This document shows, one piece after another, positions 35,450 to 45,338 of a stretch of DNA of 64,000 nt. The position numbers and the translations under genes are program-made. Location of the stretch: NCBI RefSeq assembly GCF_934307085.1, contig NZ_CAKRCF010000007.1, forward strand, positions 1 to 64,000, written 5' to 3'. This DNA comes from an uncultured Anaerobutyricum sp. Its GTDB lineage: Bacteria; Bacillota; Clostridia; Lachnospirales; Lachnospiraceae. Under the pieces are notes generated by a model. It was given only the letters and a program-made list of their open reading frames with translations, was not told the DNA's origin and searched no databases. Within the stretch, counting starts at the first letter, position 1. The number at the start of each line of letters is the position of its first letter.

Positions 35450-35517
35450 AGAATTATAAGTTTGACAATATCATTGTGCATATGTTATGATCCTGTTTTT
35501 GACAGTTGTAAGGATAG

Positions 35518-35568
35518 AAAACAGTCATAGAGCCTTTATTTAAGGACACTCTGGCTGTTTTATTTTTT
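35518..35568 (+). terminator. Probable terminator in the 35.45-35.88 kb gap
   Basis: AAAACAGTCATAGAG and CTCTGGCTGTTTT form an imperfect stem followed by ATTTTTT. The rest of the 433-base gap is AT-rich and holds only the promoter of the radical SAM gene. Confidence 0.6.
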
Positions 35569-35742
35569 GCAGCGATATGTGCTATATTATTTCTCTGGCA
35601 GGCTTTATCTAAACGGAGTTGCGTACACAGTTTCAGAGGGAACAGATAACCTACATTGAGTATAATAAAAGAAAAAAATCTAATTTATTGCAATTTATCC
35701 ATTTAATTTTTTTAATCCACATACTTTTAAAGAGTCTGGAAT

Positions 35743-35771
35743 TTGCAAAAAGTGAATTTTTTTGATATTAT
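35743..35771 (+). promoter_or_regulatory. Promoter of the TIGR03960 gene
   Basis: TTGCAA (35743-35748) and TATTAT (35766-35771) have a 17-base spacer. They lie about 110 bases before the start codon, leaving an AT-rich leader. Confidence 0.55.
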
Positions 35772-35882
35772 AGAAAAATTGATGCATAAATTTGTTTAAA
35801 TTCACATTAAAAATCACTTAAATATTAAAATTTAAGCAAATATATGTTTTGTGAAAAATAAACAATAACGAAAGGAAAATGT

Positions 35883-37769
35883 ATGAATAATTTAGCATTA
35901 AGTGATGAAATATTGCTAAAAATAGAGAAGCCAGTACGCTATATTGGGAATGAAGTAAACATGGTAAGGAAGGACCCAGAAGGGAAAATAAGGTTTGCGA
36001 TGTGCTTCCCAGATGTGTATGAAATCGGCATGTCCCATCTTGGGATGAAGATTATTTACGACCAAATGAACCGCAGGGATGATGTATACTGTGAGCGTGT
36101 ATTTTCACCGTGGGTTGACCTCGATAAAGTCATGCGTGAGGAAAATATACCTCTTTTTGCCCTAGAAAGTCAAGACCCTGTATTTATGTTTGATTTTCTG
36201 GCGATTACGATTCAGTATGAGATGTGCTACACTAACATTTTGCAGATACTTGATTTAAGTCAGATTGGTATTTATGCGAAAGACAGAAGAGAAGATGCTC
36301 CATTTGTCATTGGCGGTGGCCCTTGTACTTACAATCCAGAACCTCTGGCAGATTTCTTTGATATGTTTTATATCGGGGAAAGCGAGACGGTATATTATGA
36401 CCTGATGGATTTATATAAAGAGCATAAAAAGAATGGTGGCACTCGTAAAGAATTTTTAAGAAAAGCTTCCCACATTCCGGGCATTTATGTGCCATCTCTT
36501 TATGAGACAACTTATAACGAAGATGGAACAATTGCTTCTTTTGAGCCGCTTTATGAAGATGTTCCAAGAACTATTTTAAAACAGGTGCAGATGGACCTTA
36601 CGAATACATTTTATCCGGAAAAGCAGATTGTTCCATATATCAAAGTAACTCAGGACCGCTGTGTTCTTGAAATCCAGCGTGGATGTACAAGAGGCTGTCG
36701 TTTCTGTCAGGCGGGAATGATTTATCGTCCATTAAGAGAGCGCGCTCTTCCAATGTTGGAAGAACTTGCTGCTAAGGGAATTAAAGGAACTGGAAATGAC
36801 GAGATTTCTTTAAGCTCTTTAAGTTCCAGTGATTACAGCCATTTACCGGAACTTTGCAATTATCTGATTGATAACTACCGTTCTAAGAATATTAATATTG
36901 CATTACCTTCTCTTCGAATTGATGCTTTTTCTTTAGATGTTATGAGTAAGGTGCAGGATGTACGAAAGAGCAGCCTTACTTTTGCACCAGAAGCTGGTAC
37001 ACAGAGAATGCGTGATGTAATTAATAAGGGACTTACCGAAGAAGTGATTCTTCATGGTGCGATGGAGGCGTTTAAAGGTGGCTGGAGTAAGGTAAAGCTT
37101 TACTTTATGATGGGACTTCCTACAGAGACAGAGGAAGATATTAAGGGCATTGCTCATCTTGCAGAGAAAATCGCGATGAATTATTACAGCATGGATGCCG
37201 AGTACCGTCATGGACGTATTTCCGTAGGTGCAAGTGCCTCTTTCTTCGTTCCAAAGCCATTTACCCCATTCCAGTGGGCTTCTATGTGTGAGGAGGATGA
37301 ATACAAAACAAAGGCACATATCGTAAATGATGAATTTAAGATTCAGCACAATCACCGCAGCCTTTCTTTCAAATGGCATGATGCCAAAACGACCGTATTA
37401 GAGGGTATCCTTGCCCGTGGTGACCGCCGTATCGGCAAGGTTATTTACGATGTTTATAAAAAAGGCTGTATTTATGATGCCTGGACAGAATTTTTCAACT
37501 ATGAAGCATGGATGGAAACGATGGAAGAGAATGGACTTGACTATCATTTCTACACAACAAGAAAAAGAGAACTTGACGAAATCTTCCCATGGGATTTCAT
37601 TGATATTGGTGTAACAAAAGAATTTTTAAAACGTGAATGGAATAACGCAATGGCAGAAAAGGTAACCCCAAACTGCCGTCAGAAATGTTCCGGCTGCGGA
37701 GCTGCAAAATTTGGAGGAGGTGTCTGCTATGAAAGTAAGAGTAAAATGGACGAAAACAGGTGTTCTTAA
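35883..37769 (+). CDS. TIGR03960-family radical SAM protein
   Basis: A 628-residue protein with an N-terminal B12-binding-like region (FAMCFPDVYEIGMSHLGMKI, GGGPCTYNPEPLADF) and a radical SAM core whose cluster motif is CTRGCRFC near residue 270. A C-terminal CRQKCSGCG tail may bind another metal. In Clostridia it always pairs with a DUF2344 protein and lies next to the L21 operon; the reaction is unknown, perhaps on RNA or a ribosomal component. It overlaps the DUF2344 gene by 41 bases. Confidence 0.92.
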   Translation: MNNLALSDEILLKIEKPVRYIGNEVNMVRKDPEGKIRFAMCFPDVYEIGMSHLGMKIIYDQMNRRDDVYCERVFSPWVDLDKVMREENIPLFALESQDPVFMFDFLAITIQYEMCYTNILQILDLSQIGIYAKDRREDAPFVIGGGPCTYNPEPLADFFDMFYIGESETVYYDLMDLYKEHKKNGGTRKEFLRKASHIPGIYVPSLYETTYNEDGTIASFEPLYEDVPRTILKQVQMDLTNTFYPEKQIVPYIKVTQDRCVLEIQRGCTRGCRFCQAGMIYRPLRERALPMLEELAAKGIKGTGNDEISLSSLSSSDYSHLPELCNYLIDNYRSKNINIALPSLRIDAFSLDVMSKVQDVRKSSLTFAPEAGTQRMRDVINKGLTEEVILHGAMEAFKGGWSKVKLYFMMGLPTETEEDIKGIAHLAEKIAMNYYSMDAEYRHGRISVGASASFFVPKPFTPFQWASMCEEDEYKTKAHIVNDEFKIQHNHRSLSFKWHDAKTTVLEGILARGDRRIGKVIYDVYKKGCIYDAWTEFFNYEAWMETMEENGLDYHFYTTRKRELDEIFPWDFIDIGVTKEFLKREWNNAMAEKVTPNCRQKCSGCGAAKFGGGVCYESKSKMDENRCS

Positions 37770-38481
37770 ATTTATAGGTCATCTCGATGTACAAAGATAT
37801 TTTCAAAAAGCGTTAATGCGTGCAGAACTGCCCGTTTCTTTTTCTAAAGGTATGAGCCCTCACCAAATTATGAGTTTTGCTGCACCTTTAGGACTTGGAA
37901 TGACTAGCGAGGGCGAATATGCCGACATTTCTTTTGACTGGACTTATAGTAGCGAAGAGATGCTTTCCCGTATTAATGCAGTAATGAACGAAGGCATTTC
38001 TGTCCTTGAATTTAAAGAAATTGATGAAAAAGAGAAAAACTGTATGGCAGTAACTGCTGCAGCAGATTATCTCGTAACTTTTCGTGAGGGATATTATTAC
38101 AAAGATGCGTTCCTAAAACGCACACAGCCTTTTTCTATGCAGGAAAAGATTGCAATTGTAAAGAAAACAAAACGTTCTGAAAAAGAAGTAGATATCGCTC
38201 CGATGATTCTTGATATTCGTGAATATGAGTCAGAACCGCTTCTGCCAGGGCTTCCATTAAAACAGGAAGGCATTTTTATGAAACTTGTTACCGGCAGTGC
38301 AGAGAACTTAAAGCCACAGCTTGTAATGGAAGCTTTTTGTAAATATCTTGGCTATGATTATGACCCGATGGGATTCCAGTATCACCGTCTGGAAACCTAT
38401 TTGAAAAAAGATGGAGAACTTCAGCCTTTAGGTTCTGTTGGCCGGGATATTCCAGAAGAAAAGCATCCGGAAGAAAATTAG
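37729..38481 (+). CDS. DUF2344 / TIGR03936 radical SAM-linked protein
   Basis: A 250-residue protein opening with VKWTKTGVLKFIGHLDVQRY and SFSKGMSPHQIMSFAAPLGL, marks of the family that is fused or adjacent to TIGR03960 proteins. GGAGGAGG upstream places the start at ATG 37729 inside the preceding gene, so the pair is translationally coupled. It likely binds the substrate of its partner. Function not established. Confidence 0.9.
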   Translation: MKVRVKWTKTGVLKFIGHLDVQRYFQKALMRAELPVSFSKGMSPHQIMSFAAPLGLGMTSEGEYADISFDWTYSSEEMLSRINAVMNEGISVLEFKEIDEKEKNCMAVTAAADYLVTFREGYYYKDAFLKRTQPFSMQEKIAIVKKTKRSEKEVDIAPMILDIREYESEPLLPGLPLKQEGIFMKLVTGSAENLKPQLVMEAFCKYLGYDYDPMGFQYHRLETYLKKDGELQPLGSVGRDIPEEKHPEEN

Positions 38482-38483
38482 AA

Positions 38484-38521
38484 AATATCATGCAAATTCA
38501 CTATATGATTTGCATGATATT
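38484..38521. repeat. Hairpin after the DUF2344 gene
   Basis: Perfect 14-base arms AATATCATGCAAAT and ATTTGCATGATATT surround a ten-base loop two bases past the stop codon. There is no T-tract, so termination would be inefficient. Confidence 0.6.
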
Positions 38522-38629
38522 ATGTAATAACATATATTACAAGTTTATAAGATATATTATTTAACGCTTGTATTTATTTAGATTTGTTAATAATAAATCT
38601 ATAAATATTACATAAATGTTAAAAAGGGG

Positions 38630-38658
38630 TTAACAAACTGTGATAAATATGTTATAAT
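38630..38658 (+). promoter_or_regulatory. Promoter of the 3D-domain protein gene
   Basis: TTAACA (38630-38635) and TATAAT (38653-38658) are 17 bases apart and 42 bases before the ATG. Confidence 0.7.
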
Positions 38659-38700
38659 ACATTTCGTAATAGAAATTGAAAGACGAAAAGGAGGTCTATT

Positions 38701-39357
38701 ATGAAGTGTAAACAGTATAATATCATCGCAGCATTCGTTTTTATATTAAGCTTTCTCTGCCTTTTCCCACAGAAAGTTTCTGCACAACAGACAAATTCAA
38801 ATAATACCCAGGTCAGCGTTCAATCACAGGCATCTATTCGATTAAATAAAGCTGGTTCCGTTGTAGAACGAGGCCAGAAAGTGAAATTAAAAGCCAAAAT
38901 TTCCAATAGCCGTTCTAAAAAGGTTATATGGAAGTCAAGTAAAAGAAGCATTGCGACTGTAAACAGTAAAGGACAGGTTGTTGCCAAAAGAAAAGGTACC
39001 GCAGTTATTACTGCTAAGATTTCTGGAACCAATGTATATGCACAAAGCGTTGTTACAGTAAAGAATTACATAACTATGCGTGTAAGAACAACAGGATATT
39101 GCAATTGCAGACGCTGTGCCGGAAAGTGGGCCGGATGTATGACAGCAAGTGGAACAAGACCAAAAGAAAAACGTACAATTGCTGTGGATAAGCGTTTAAT
39201 CCCATTAGGAACAAAAGTTAAGATTGGTAATATAATCTATAGAGCAGAAGATACCGGAAGTGCAATCAAAGGAAAAAGGATCGACGTTTACTATGCAAGT
39301 CATAGAAAGGCAACTGCACACGGTGTAAGATATCAGAATATTAAAGTTTACATTTAA
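38701..39357 (+). CDS. Secreted Ig-like / 3D-domain protein
   Basis: A 218-residue exported protein. A signal peptide ends at FPQKVSAQ near residue 29. A bacterial Ig-like (Big_2) domain covers about 45-125 (KVIWKSSKRSIATVNSKGQV, GTAVITAKI). The C-terminal 3D domain, shared with YocH/RpfB-like cell-wall enzymes, carries GYCNCRRCAGKW, IAVDKRLIPLG and AEDTGSAIKGKRIDVYY with the conserved Asp residues. A role in peptidoglycan cleavage is likely. It is inserted between the radical SAM pair and the RNase E/G gene, with its own promoter and terminator. Confidence 0.9.
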   Translation: MKCKQYNIIAAFVFILSFLCLFPQKVSAQQTNSNNTQVSVQSQASIRLNKAGSVVERGQKVKLKAKISNSRSKKVIWKSSKRSIATVNSKGQVVAKRKGTAVITAKISGTNVYAQSVVTVKNYITMRVRTTGYCNCRRCAGKWAGCMTASGTRPKEKRTIAVDKRLIPLGTKVKIGNIIYRAEDTGSAIKGKRIDVYYASHRKATAHGVRYQNIKVYI

Positions 39358-39384
39358 GCTTTATTGGATATATTTATATGATGG

Positions 39385-39420
39385 AAGGTCGGTGAACTAT
39401 AACACCGACCTTTCTTTATT
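39385..39420 (+). terminator. Terminator after the 3D-domain gene
   Basis: AAGGTCGGTG and CACCGACCTT (39385-39394, 39403-39412) with an eight-base loop precede TCTTTATTTT. Confidence 0.88.
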
Positions 39421-39511
39421 TTAATCACAAATTTTTCCAGTTATATATTTTCTAACTACCTACCCCCTAAAGCCGGCGAGCTTGCACTCATGATAAACGA
39501 AAGGAGTTTTT

Positions 39512-40723
39512 ATGAAAATAAAGCAAAATAAATTAATAATTACCAAAAAAGAGGATACCATCTGTTATGGATACTTTAAAGATGGCGTTCCTGTCGAACT
39601 TTACTGTGAACCTAAGGAACAACAAAGTATACTTGGTAATATTTATGCTGCCCGTGTAGAACGTGTTGCAGAAGGGATCCATGGAGCTTTTTTAGAAATA
39701 GGAGAAAACCAAAAATGTTATTATTCTTTATCTAATAGAGAACAACCTATAAAATTATCTCCCGGTCATGAAGATAAACTCTACGGAGGAGATATTATTT
39801 TGGTGCAGATTACAAAAGATGCTGTTAAAACAAAACTCCCTGTATGTACAGGAAATATCAGTTTAAATGGCAAATATTTTGTATTTACACTTACAGATAA
39901 GAGAACCGGTATTTCCAAAAAAATTAAAGACCGTTCTGAGCGAGAACGTTTGGAAATTATTACAAAAGGATACTACTGTGAACATTATGGTATTGTAGTG
40001 CGTACCAATGCATCTGGAATTCCAGATGAAGTATTGTTCAAAGAATTAAACTTATTAAAATTACGATATCAGGAATTAATGCGAAAAGCTCATGTCGCTT
40101 CTGGTAAAACGCTTTTATACAAGGAACCCCCATACTATATTACTCTTGGGAAAGAACTTCCTTTTAAAGCAATTGATGAGATTCTTACAGATGATTCGGA
40201 TATTTTTAAAGAACTTCAAGAATATTATAAACATACCGTTACTTTTGATAAAATGCCGATTACTTTATATGAAGATTCTTGTTCACTATATAATTTATAT
40301 CGCTTTTCACACTATTACGAAGAGGCATCTGGCAAATATGTCTGGCTCAAATCTGGAGCAAGCCTTGTCATAGAATATACAGAAGCAATGACAGTAATTG
40401 ATGTCAATACTGGCAGCGTTTTAAAGAAAAAACAACAGGAAGATACTCTTTTTTATCAAATTAATCGTGAAGCTGCAAAAGAAATTGCACGTCAGCTTCG
40501 TTTAAGAAATATTTCAGGTATTATCATGATTGATTTTATCAATATGAAAGATGAAACACAAAAAGAAAAGCTTCTGACTTTGTTAGACAATGCCTGTAAA
40601 AAAGACCGCGTACACTGCAATGTCATCGACATGACTTCATTGAATCTGGTAGAGATGACTCGAAGTAAAGTTCGAAAACCTCTCTACGAACAGATTATTT
40701 CCTGTAAAAAAAGAGTACTGTAA
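39512..40723 (+). CDS. rng: Ribonuclease E/G family protein
   Basis: A 403-residue endoribonuclease acting in mRNA decay and rRNA processing. An S1 domain lies at the N-terminus (LGNIYAARVERVAEGIHGAF), followed by the 5' sensor region (GYYCEHYGIVVRTNASG) and the catalytic Mg-binding part with EAMTVIDVNTGSV and IIMIDFINMKDE. It is shorter than E. coli RNase G and lacks the zinc-link Cys pair. GAAAGGAG precedes the start. It sits upstream of rplU as in many Clostridia. Confidence 0.9.
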   Translation: MKIKQNKLIITKKEDTICYGYFKDGVPVELYCEPKEQQSILGNIYAARVERVAEGIHGAFLEIGENQKCYYSLSNREQPIKLSPGHEDKLYGGDIILVQITKDAVKTKLPVCTGNISLNGKYFVFTLTDKRTGISKKIKDRSERERLEIITKGYYCEHYGIVVRTNASGIPDEVLFKELNLLKLRYQELMRKAHVASGKTLLYKEPPYYITLGKELPFKAIDEILTDDSDIFKELQEYYKHTVTFDKMPITLYEDSCSLYNLYRFSHYYEEASGKYVWLKSGASLVIEYTEAMTVIDVNTGSVLKKKQQEDTLFYQINREAAKEIARQLRLRNISGIIMIDFINMKDETQKEKLLTLLDNACKKDRVHCNVIDMTSLNLVEMTRSKVRKPLYEQIISCKKRVL

Positions 40724-40868
40724 AACAGCTTTGACTATCGTTTTAATCTGAAATTATCAATATTTTATTAAAATTCTCATATGTTTGAACGGTTACGATC
40801 AAATATAACATACGGCATAACCTGCGAACAAAAAAGAATAATAAAAAAATATTTTTTTAGAAAAGTGC

Positions 40869-40970
40869 TTGACATTCTCAGGAACAACTGTTATTATAAT
40901 AGCCGTATGCCGCACAGTTCGGTATAAGTTTCATAACAGAACACCAAAACTGGCGAGTAATTATTAGGAG
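40869..40970 (+). promoter_or_regulatory. rplU promoter and leader
   Basis: TTGACA (40869-40874) with a -10 TATTAT (40892-40897, 17-base spacer; TATAAT overlaps three bases on) starts a leader of about 70 bases to AGGAGGTG and the ATG. In Firmicutes this position holds the L21 autoregulatory leader; the segment GCCGCACAGTTCGGT and following could form such a structure, but I cannot confirm the fold. Confidence 0.6.
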
Positions 40971-40977
40971 GTGCCAT

Positions 40978-41286
40978 ATGTACGCTATTATTGCAACAGG
41001 TGGTAAACAGTATAAAGTAAGCGAAGGCGACGTAATCAAAGTTGAGAAGCTTGGCGTTGAAGCTGGATCTGCTTATACATTTGACCAGGTTTTAGTAGTA
41101 GGCGGAGAAGAGACTAAGGTGGGAGATCCTGTTGTTGCTGGTGCAACAGTAGAAGCTTCTGTAGTTGAAGACGGTAAAGACAAAAAGGTTATCGTTTACA
41201 AGTACAAGAGAAAAACAGGCTACCACAAAAAACAGGGTCACAGACAGCCTTATACTAAAGTTAAGATTGAAAAAATTAATGCTTAA
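40978..41286 (+). CDS. rplU: Ribosomal protein L21
   Basis: A 102-residue 50S protein: [20 protein letters not shown] at the start and [20 protein letters not shown] near the end are diagnostic. Normal length. First gene of rplU-prp-rpmA. Confidence 0.97.
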   Translation: MYAIIATGGKQYKVSEGDVIKVEKLGVEAGSAYTFDQVLVVGGEETKVGDPVVAGATVEASVVEDGKDKKVIVYKYKRKTGYHKKQGHRQPYTKVKIEKINA

Positions 41287-41344
41287 TTAAGGTTAAGTGA
41301 GCAGAACAGACGAGACAGTTTGTTAAACAAAAACTGGTAGAGAT

Positions 41345-41671
41345 ATGATTCAGATTACTATCTACAAAAAACCTGATAATCAATATAAAGGATTTCAGGT
41401 AATTGGTCATGCTGACAGTGTGGAAGAGGGTGCAGATTTAGTTTGCTGTTCCGTATCTGTCCTTACAATTAATCTCGTAAATAGTTTAGATACTTTTACT
41501 GATGATGAATTTGATGTGACAGAGCAGGAAGAACTTGGACTTGTCCAGGTTACATTTAAGAATCCTCTCAGTGACAAAGCATTGTTATTGATGAACTCCT
41601 TTGATCTTGGAGTACATTCCATTGAAGAACAGTATGATATCTGGTTAAAGGTTATAACAAGGGAGGTGTAA
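41345..41671 (+). CDS. prp: Ribosomal-processing cysteine protease Prp
   Basis: A 108-residue protease that removes the N-terminal extension of L27 in Firmicutes. The catalytic His is in [20 protein letters not shown] and the catalytic Cys follows eleven to twelve residues on. It lies between rplU and rpmA, the standard place, and the L27 encoded next has the matching cleavable N-terminus. Confidence 0.95.
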   Translation: MIQITIYKKPDNQYKGFQVIGHADSVEEGADLVCCSVSVLTINLVNSLDTFTDDEFDVTEQEELGLVQVTFKNPLSDKALLLMNSFDLGVHSIEEQYDIWLKVITREV

Positions 41672-41676
41672 CGACT

Positions 41677-41958
41677 ATGATGAAAATGAACCTTCAATTC
41701 TTCGCACATAAGAAAGGTGTTGGTTCCACAAAGAACGGACGTGATTCTGAGTCCAAGAGACTTGGTGCGAAAAGAGCAGACGGACAATTTGTAAAAGCTG
41801 GTAACATTCTTTACAGACAGCGTGGTACAAAGATTCATCCAGGCGTTAATGTAGGACGCGGTGGAGATGATACATTATTTGCATTAGTAGATGGTGTAGT
41901 ACGTTTCGAAAGAAAAGGCAGAGATAAAAAACAGTGCTCTGTACATCCAGTGGCATAG
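41677..41958 (+). CDS. rpmA: Ribosomal protein L27 with Prp-cleaved N-terminus
   Basis: A 93-residue precursor. [16 protein letters not shown] holds the Firmicutes extension LQFFA cut by Prp to expose the mature HKKG end that reaches the peptidyl-transferase centre. The body carries [19 protein letters not shown] and [23 protein letters not shown] gives 8 bases to the first ATG; the second ATG at 41680 is also possible. Confidence 0.96.
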   Translation: MMKMNLQFFAHKKGVGSTKNGRDSESKRLGAKRADGQFVKAGNILYRQRGTKIHPGVNVGRGGDDTLFALVDGVVRFERKGRDKKQCSVHPVA

Positions 41959-41974
41959 TTAAATCTTGTTTATC

Positions 41975-42014
41975 AGCGGCTTCAAAGCGTTTTGATTTGA
42001 AGCCGCTTTTCTTC
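41975..42014 (+). terminator. Terminator of rplU-prp-rpmA
   Basis: AGCGGCTTCAAA (41975-41986) and TTTGAAGCCGCT (41996-42007) with a nine-base loop precede TTTCTTCT. The obg gene follows after 230 bases with no gene between. Confidence 0.88.
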
Positions 42015-42244
42015 TATACTCTTAAATTATCCGTAATTATTCATATTTATTATTTAAAATAGACCTATATATCCTGATGATAGATATTAGTAGTACACAA
42101 ATTCTATGGTTTTGAATAATTACAAATATTTCACATTAAAATTCAGTTAGCAGAACCGTATGAACTTTTGTTGGTTCTGACAGTTACTTCAAAAATAGAA
42201 CAATACAAATTTATATAGATTATTATAGAAAGGATGTGTATGTA

Positions 42245-43534
42245 ATGTTTGCAGATCGCGCACGCATCTTTATCCGTTCTGGTAAAGGCGGAGATGGACA
42301 TGTCAGTTTCCGGAGAGAACTTTATGTACCAGATGGAGGTCCAGATGGCGGAGACGGTGGAAAAGGTGGAGACTTGATATTTGTAGTTGATCCTGGATTA
42401 AATACATTAGTTGACTATCGACATAAAAGAAAATATTGTGCTGGTGACGGAAAAGAGGGCTCTAAAAAGAGATGTACCGGAGCAAGTGGAGAAGATATGA
42501 TTTTAAAAGTACCTGCTGGAACAGTTGTAAAAGACGCAGAGACTGGAAAGGTCATACTTGATATGGCAAACCGTACAGAACCTGTTGTTTTATTAAAAGG
42601 TGGCCGCGGCGGAAAAGGCAATCAGCACTACGCTACAGCAACAATGCAAGCTCCAAAGTATGCACAGCCAGGACAAAGAGCAAAAGAACTCTGGGTTGAC
42701 TTAGAGCTTAAAGTAATTGCCGACGTTGGATTGATTGGATTCCCAAATGTTGGAAAATCCACACTGCTTTCTCGTGTGACAAACGCAAGACCAAAGATTG
42801 CCAATTATCACTTTACTACACTTAACCCAAATCTTGGTGTAGTTGACTTAGCAGAAGGCAACGGTTTCGTTATCGCAGATATCCCTGGTATTATTGAGGG
42901 GGCCTCTGAGGGTGTTGGTCTTGGATACCAGTTCTTACGACACATTGAGCGTACAAAAGTAATGATTCATCTTGTAGACGCAGCTTCTGTTGAAGGAAGA
43001 GATCCAATTGAGGATATCAAAGCCATTAACAAAGAATTAGAAGCATATAATCCTGAGCTTGCAAAGCGTCCACAGGTAATTGCAGCTAATAAGATGGATG
43101 CCATGCCAGAGGAGGACAGAGAAGTTATCATCGAAATGTTAGAAGAGGCATTTGCTGATAAAGATATGAAAATTTTCCCTATTTCCGCAGTAAGTGGACA
43201 GGGTGTTAAAGAACTTTTATGGTATGTCAATGACCTGTTAAAAGAATTACCAGAAGAACCTATCGAGTTTGACCAGGAATTCTTCTTTGAACTTCAGGAA
43301 GATGATGAAGAGGAATCTATCGTTGTTAAAATGGAAGAACCAGGTGTATACAGTGTAGAAGGTCCTAAGGTAGAACGTATGCTTGGATACACAAACCTAG
43401 AATCCGAGAAGGGATTTGAATTCTTCCAGAAATTTATGAAAGAAAATGGCGTTTTAACACGCTTAGAGGAACTTGGAATCGAAGAGGGAGATACTGTAAA
43501 GTTATACAACCTCGCATTTGATTATTATCAATAG
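42245..43534 (+). CDS. obgE: GTPase Obg
   Basis: A 429-residue ribosome-assembly GTPase. The glycine-rich Obg fold is at the N-terminus (RIFIRSGKGGDGHVSFRRE, GGPDGGDGGKGGDL). G motifs: GFPNVGKST, TTLNPNLG, DIPGIIEGAS and ANKMD. A C-terminal OCT domain spans about residues 345-429. Four possible starts cluster here; ATG 42245 is ten bases after AAAGGA and gives the normal N-terminus MFADRA. Confidence 0.96.
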   Translation: MFADRARIFIRSGKGGDGHVSFRRELYVPDGGPDGGDGGKGGDLIFVVDPGLNTLVDYRHKRKYCAGDGKEGSKKRCTGASGEDMILKVPAGTVVKDAETGKVILDMANRTEPVVLLKGGRGGKGNQHYATATMQAPKYAQPGQRAKELWVDLELKVIADVGLIGFPNVGKSTLLSRVTNARPKIANYHFTTLNPNLGVVDLAEGNGFVIADIPGIIEGASEGVGLGYQFLRHIERTKVMIHLVDAASVEGRDPIEDIKAINKELEAYNPELAKRPQVIAANKMDAMPEEDREVIIEMLEEAFADKDMKIFPISAVSGQGVKELLWYVNDLLKELPEEPIEFDQEFFFELQEDDEEESIVVKMEEPGVYSVEGPKVERMLGYTNLESEKGFEFFQKFMKENGVLTRLEELGIEEGDTVKLYNLAFDYYQ

Positions 43535-43662
43535 ACCAAATTTATACAAAAAGTATTCTATGACAATCCTATAAGTAAATATAAAGTATATTTTGGAACA
43601 AATATCGTATTTATAGTATAACATTTATTAAGTTATTACATTTAGTTTAGAAAGGAATTATT

Positions 43663-43950
43663 ATGACAAGCAAACAGAGAGCATATTTAAAAAGTCTTGC
43701 AATGACAATGGATCCTATTTTCCAGATTGGAAAGGCATCTCTTACTCCAGAAGTAATAGAAGGAATCCGTGAAGCAATTGATAAAAGAGAATTAATCAAA
43801 GTATCTGTATTAAAAAACTGTTTTGATGACCCAAGAGAAATCGCAGAAGTTCTTGCAGAAAGAACCCGTTCTCAGGTAGTTCAGGTTATCGGAAAGAAAA
43901 TTGTTTTATATAAACCGGCAAAGGAAAACAGTAAAATCGTATTGCCATAA
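43663..43950 (+). CDS. yhbY: YhbY-type CRM RNA-binding protein
   Basis: A 95-residue single CRM domain: MTSKQRAYLKSLAMTMDPIF, QIGKASLTPEVIEGI, and VQVIGKKIVLYKPAKEN match the family with the conserved GxxG-type loop (QIGK). It binds pre-50S particles. AAAGGAATT precedes the ATG. nadD follows 18 bases on. Confidence 0.93.
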   Translation: MTSKQRAYLKSLAMTMDPIFQIGKASLTPEVIEGIREAIDKRELIKVSVLKNCFDDPREIAEVLAERTRSQVVQVIGKKIVLYKPAKENSKIVLP

Positions 43951-43968
43951 ATATATAGGTAAAAAGTC

Positions 43969-44613
43969 ATGGCAGAGCATAAAAAAGTAGGTATTATGGG
44001 AGGAACCTTTAATCCCATTCATTTTGGACATTTATTGCTGGCAGAAACCGCATTTTATCAATTTCATCTTGACGAAATTCTCATCATGCCAACAAAGAAT
44101 CCTTACTATAAAAAGATTTCTAATTCTGTCACAGAAGAGGACAGAGTAGCAATGGTAGAGCTTGCAATAGAAGATAACCAGCATTTCAGGCTTTCTAAAG
44201 AAGAACTTAACAGGGAAGGAACAACATATACTGTAGAAACTCTTTCGCATTTAACGGAAAAACATCCTGATTATGAATATTATTTCATTATGGGTGCAGA
44301 TTCTCTTTACCATATTGAATCTTGGAAGGATACTGAAAAAATTCTGAAAATGGCAACAATTGTTGTTGCTGGCAGAGCTGGTACTGGTACATCTTTAAGT
44401 AGTCAGATTGAATATATTGAAAATAAATATGATGCAACAATTTATCGTTTAAATTCTCCAGTATTAGAAATATCCTCAAACGATATTCGCCGACGTGTGC
44501 GGGATAAAGAGAGCATTCGATATCTCCTGCCTTCAAAAGTAGTTGATTATATTTTTGAGCATAATCTCTATCAACCTAATATGTCAGAGGAAATAAAAAA
44601 GGAGAATAACTAG
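43969..44613 (+). CDS. nadD: Nicotinate-nucleotide adenylyltransferase
   Basis: A 214-residue NAD-synthesis enzyme. GIMGGTFNPIHFGHLLLAE holds the HxGH nucleotide-binding motif; ADSLYHIESWKD and LEISSNDIRRRV with the ISSTxIR-type signature follow. Normal length. It overlaps nothing but is two bases from yqeK, with AAGGAG for that gene inside its tail. Confidence 0.96.
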   Translation: MAEHKKVGIMGGTFNPIHFGHLLLAETAFYQFHLDEILIMPTKNPYYKKISNSVTEEDRVAMVELAIEDNQHFRLSKEELNREGTTYTVETLSHLTEKHPDYEYYFIMGADSLYHIESWKDTEKILKMATIVVAGRAGTGTSLSSQIEYIENKYDATIYRLNSPVLEISSNDIRRRVRDKESIRYLLPSKVVDYIFEHNLYQPNMSEEIKKENN

Positions 44614-44615
44614 CT

Positions 44616-45185
44616 ATGATGTCAATACAGAAAATAAAAGAAGATTTAAAGAAAAAATTATCTTCAAAAAGATACGAACACACAATGGGTGTAGAATACA
44701 CGAGTGCCTGCCTCGCCATGCGTTATGGTGCAGATATGGAAAAAGCCAGAATGGCTGGCCTGCTTCACGACTGTGCCAAATATCTTTCTTCTGAAGATAA
44801 ACTTTCTACATGTGAACGATATGGGATTCCTGTTTCTGATTATGAACGAAAGAATCCTGAACTTCTTCACGCGAAACTTGGTGCTTGTTTTGCAAATGAG
44901 TTATACGGGGTAACCGATCCAGAAGTTCTTTCTGCTATTATATGGCATACGACAGGCTGCCCAGAGATGTCCTTGCTTGATAAGATTGTATTTGTCGCAG
45001 ATTACATGGAAGCAAACCGTAATCAAGCAGAGGATCTTCCAGAAGTACGAGAGCTTGCATTTAAAGATTTAGATACTTGTCTGCTTCTTATTTTAGAAGA
45101 CACCATCGCATATCTTGCAAGAAAAAAAAGTGTGACAGATCCTATGACTCAGAAAACATTTGATTATTATAAGGCAAATAAATAA
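44616..45185 (+). CDS. yqeK: YqeK-type HD phosphohydrolase
   Basis: A 189-residue HD-domain enzyme; family members split diadenosine tetraphosphate symmetrically. Metal-binding residues appear in RYEHTMGVEYTS, LLHDCAKYL (HD), LLHAKLGACFA, IIWHTTG and KIVFVADYMEANR. It is coupled to nadD and precedes rsfS, the usual order. Confidence 0.93.
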   Translation: MMSIQKIKEDLKKKLSSKRYEHTMGVEYTSACLAMRYGADMEKARMAGLLHDCAKYLSSEDKLSTCERYGIPVSDYERKNPELLHAKLGACFANELYGVTDPEVLSAIIWHTTGCPEMSLLDKIVFVADYMEANRNQAEDLPEVRELAFKDLDTCLLLILEDTIAYLARKKSVTDPMTQKTFDYYKANK

Positions 45186-45338
45186 TTGCGAACTATTCAA
45201 CATAACAATAGAAATATTTTTTTATTTTACTAAAGTATGTTTGAAACACACTCTAGTAACAGGTGGGATAAAAAATTGATATCCCCTTTTGACAAGATTA
45301 TTATAATAAACAAATTATAATATATGAAAGGATTTATT

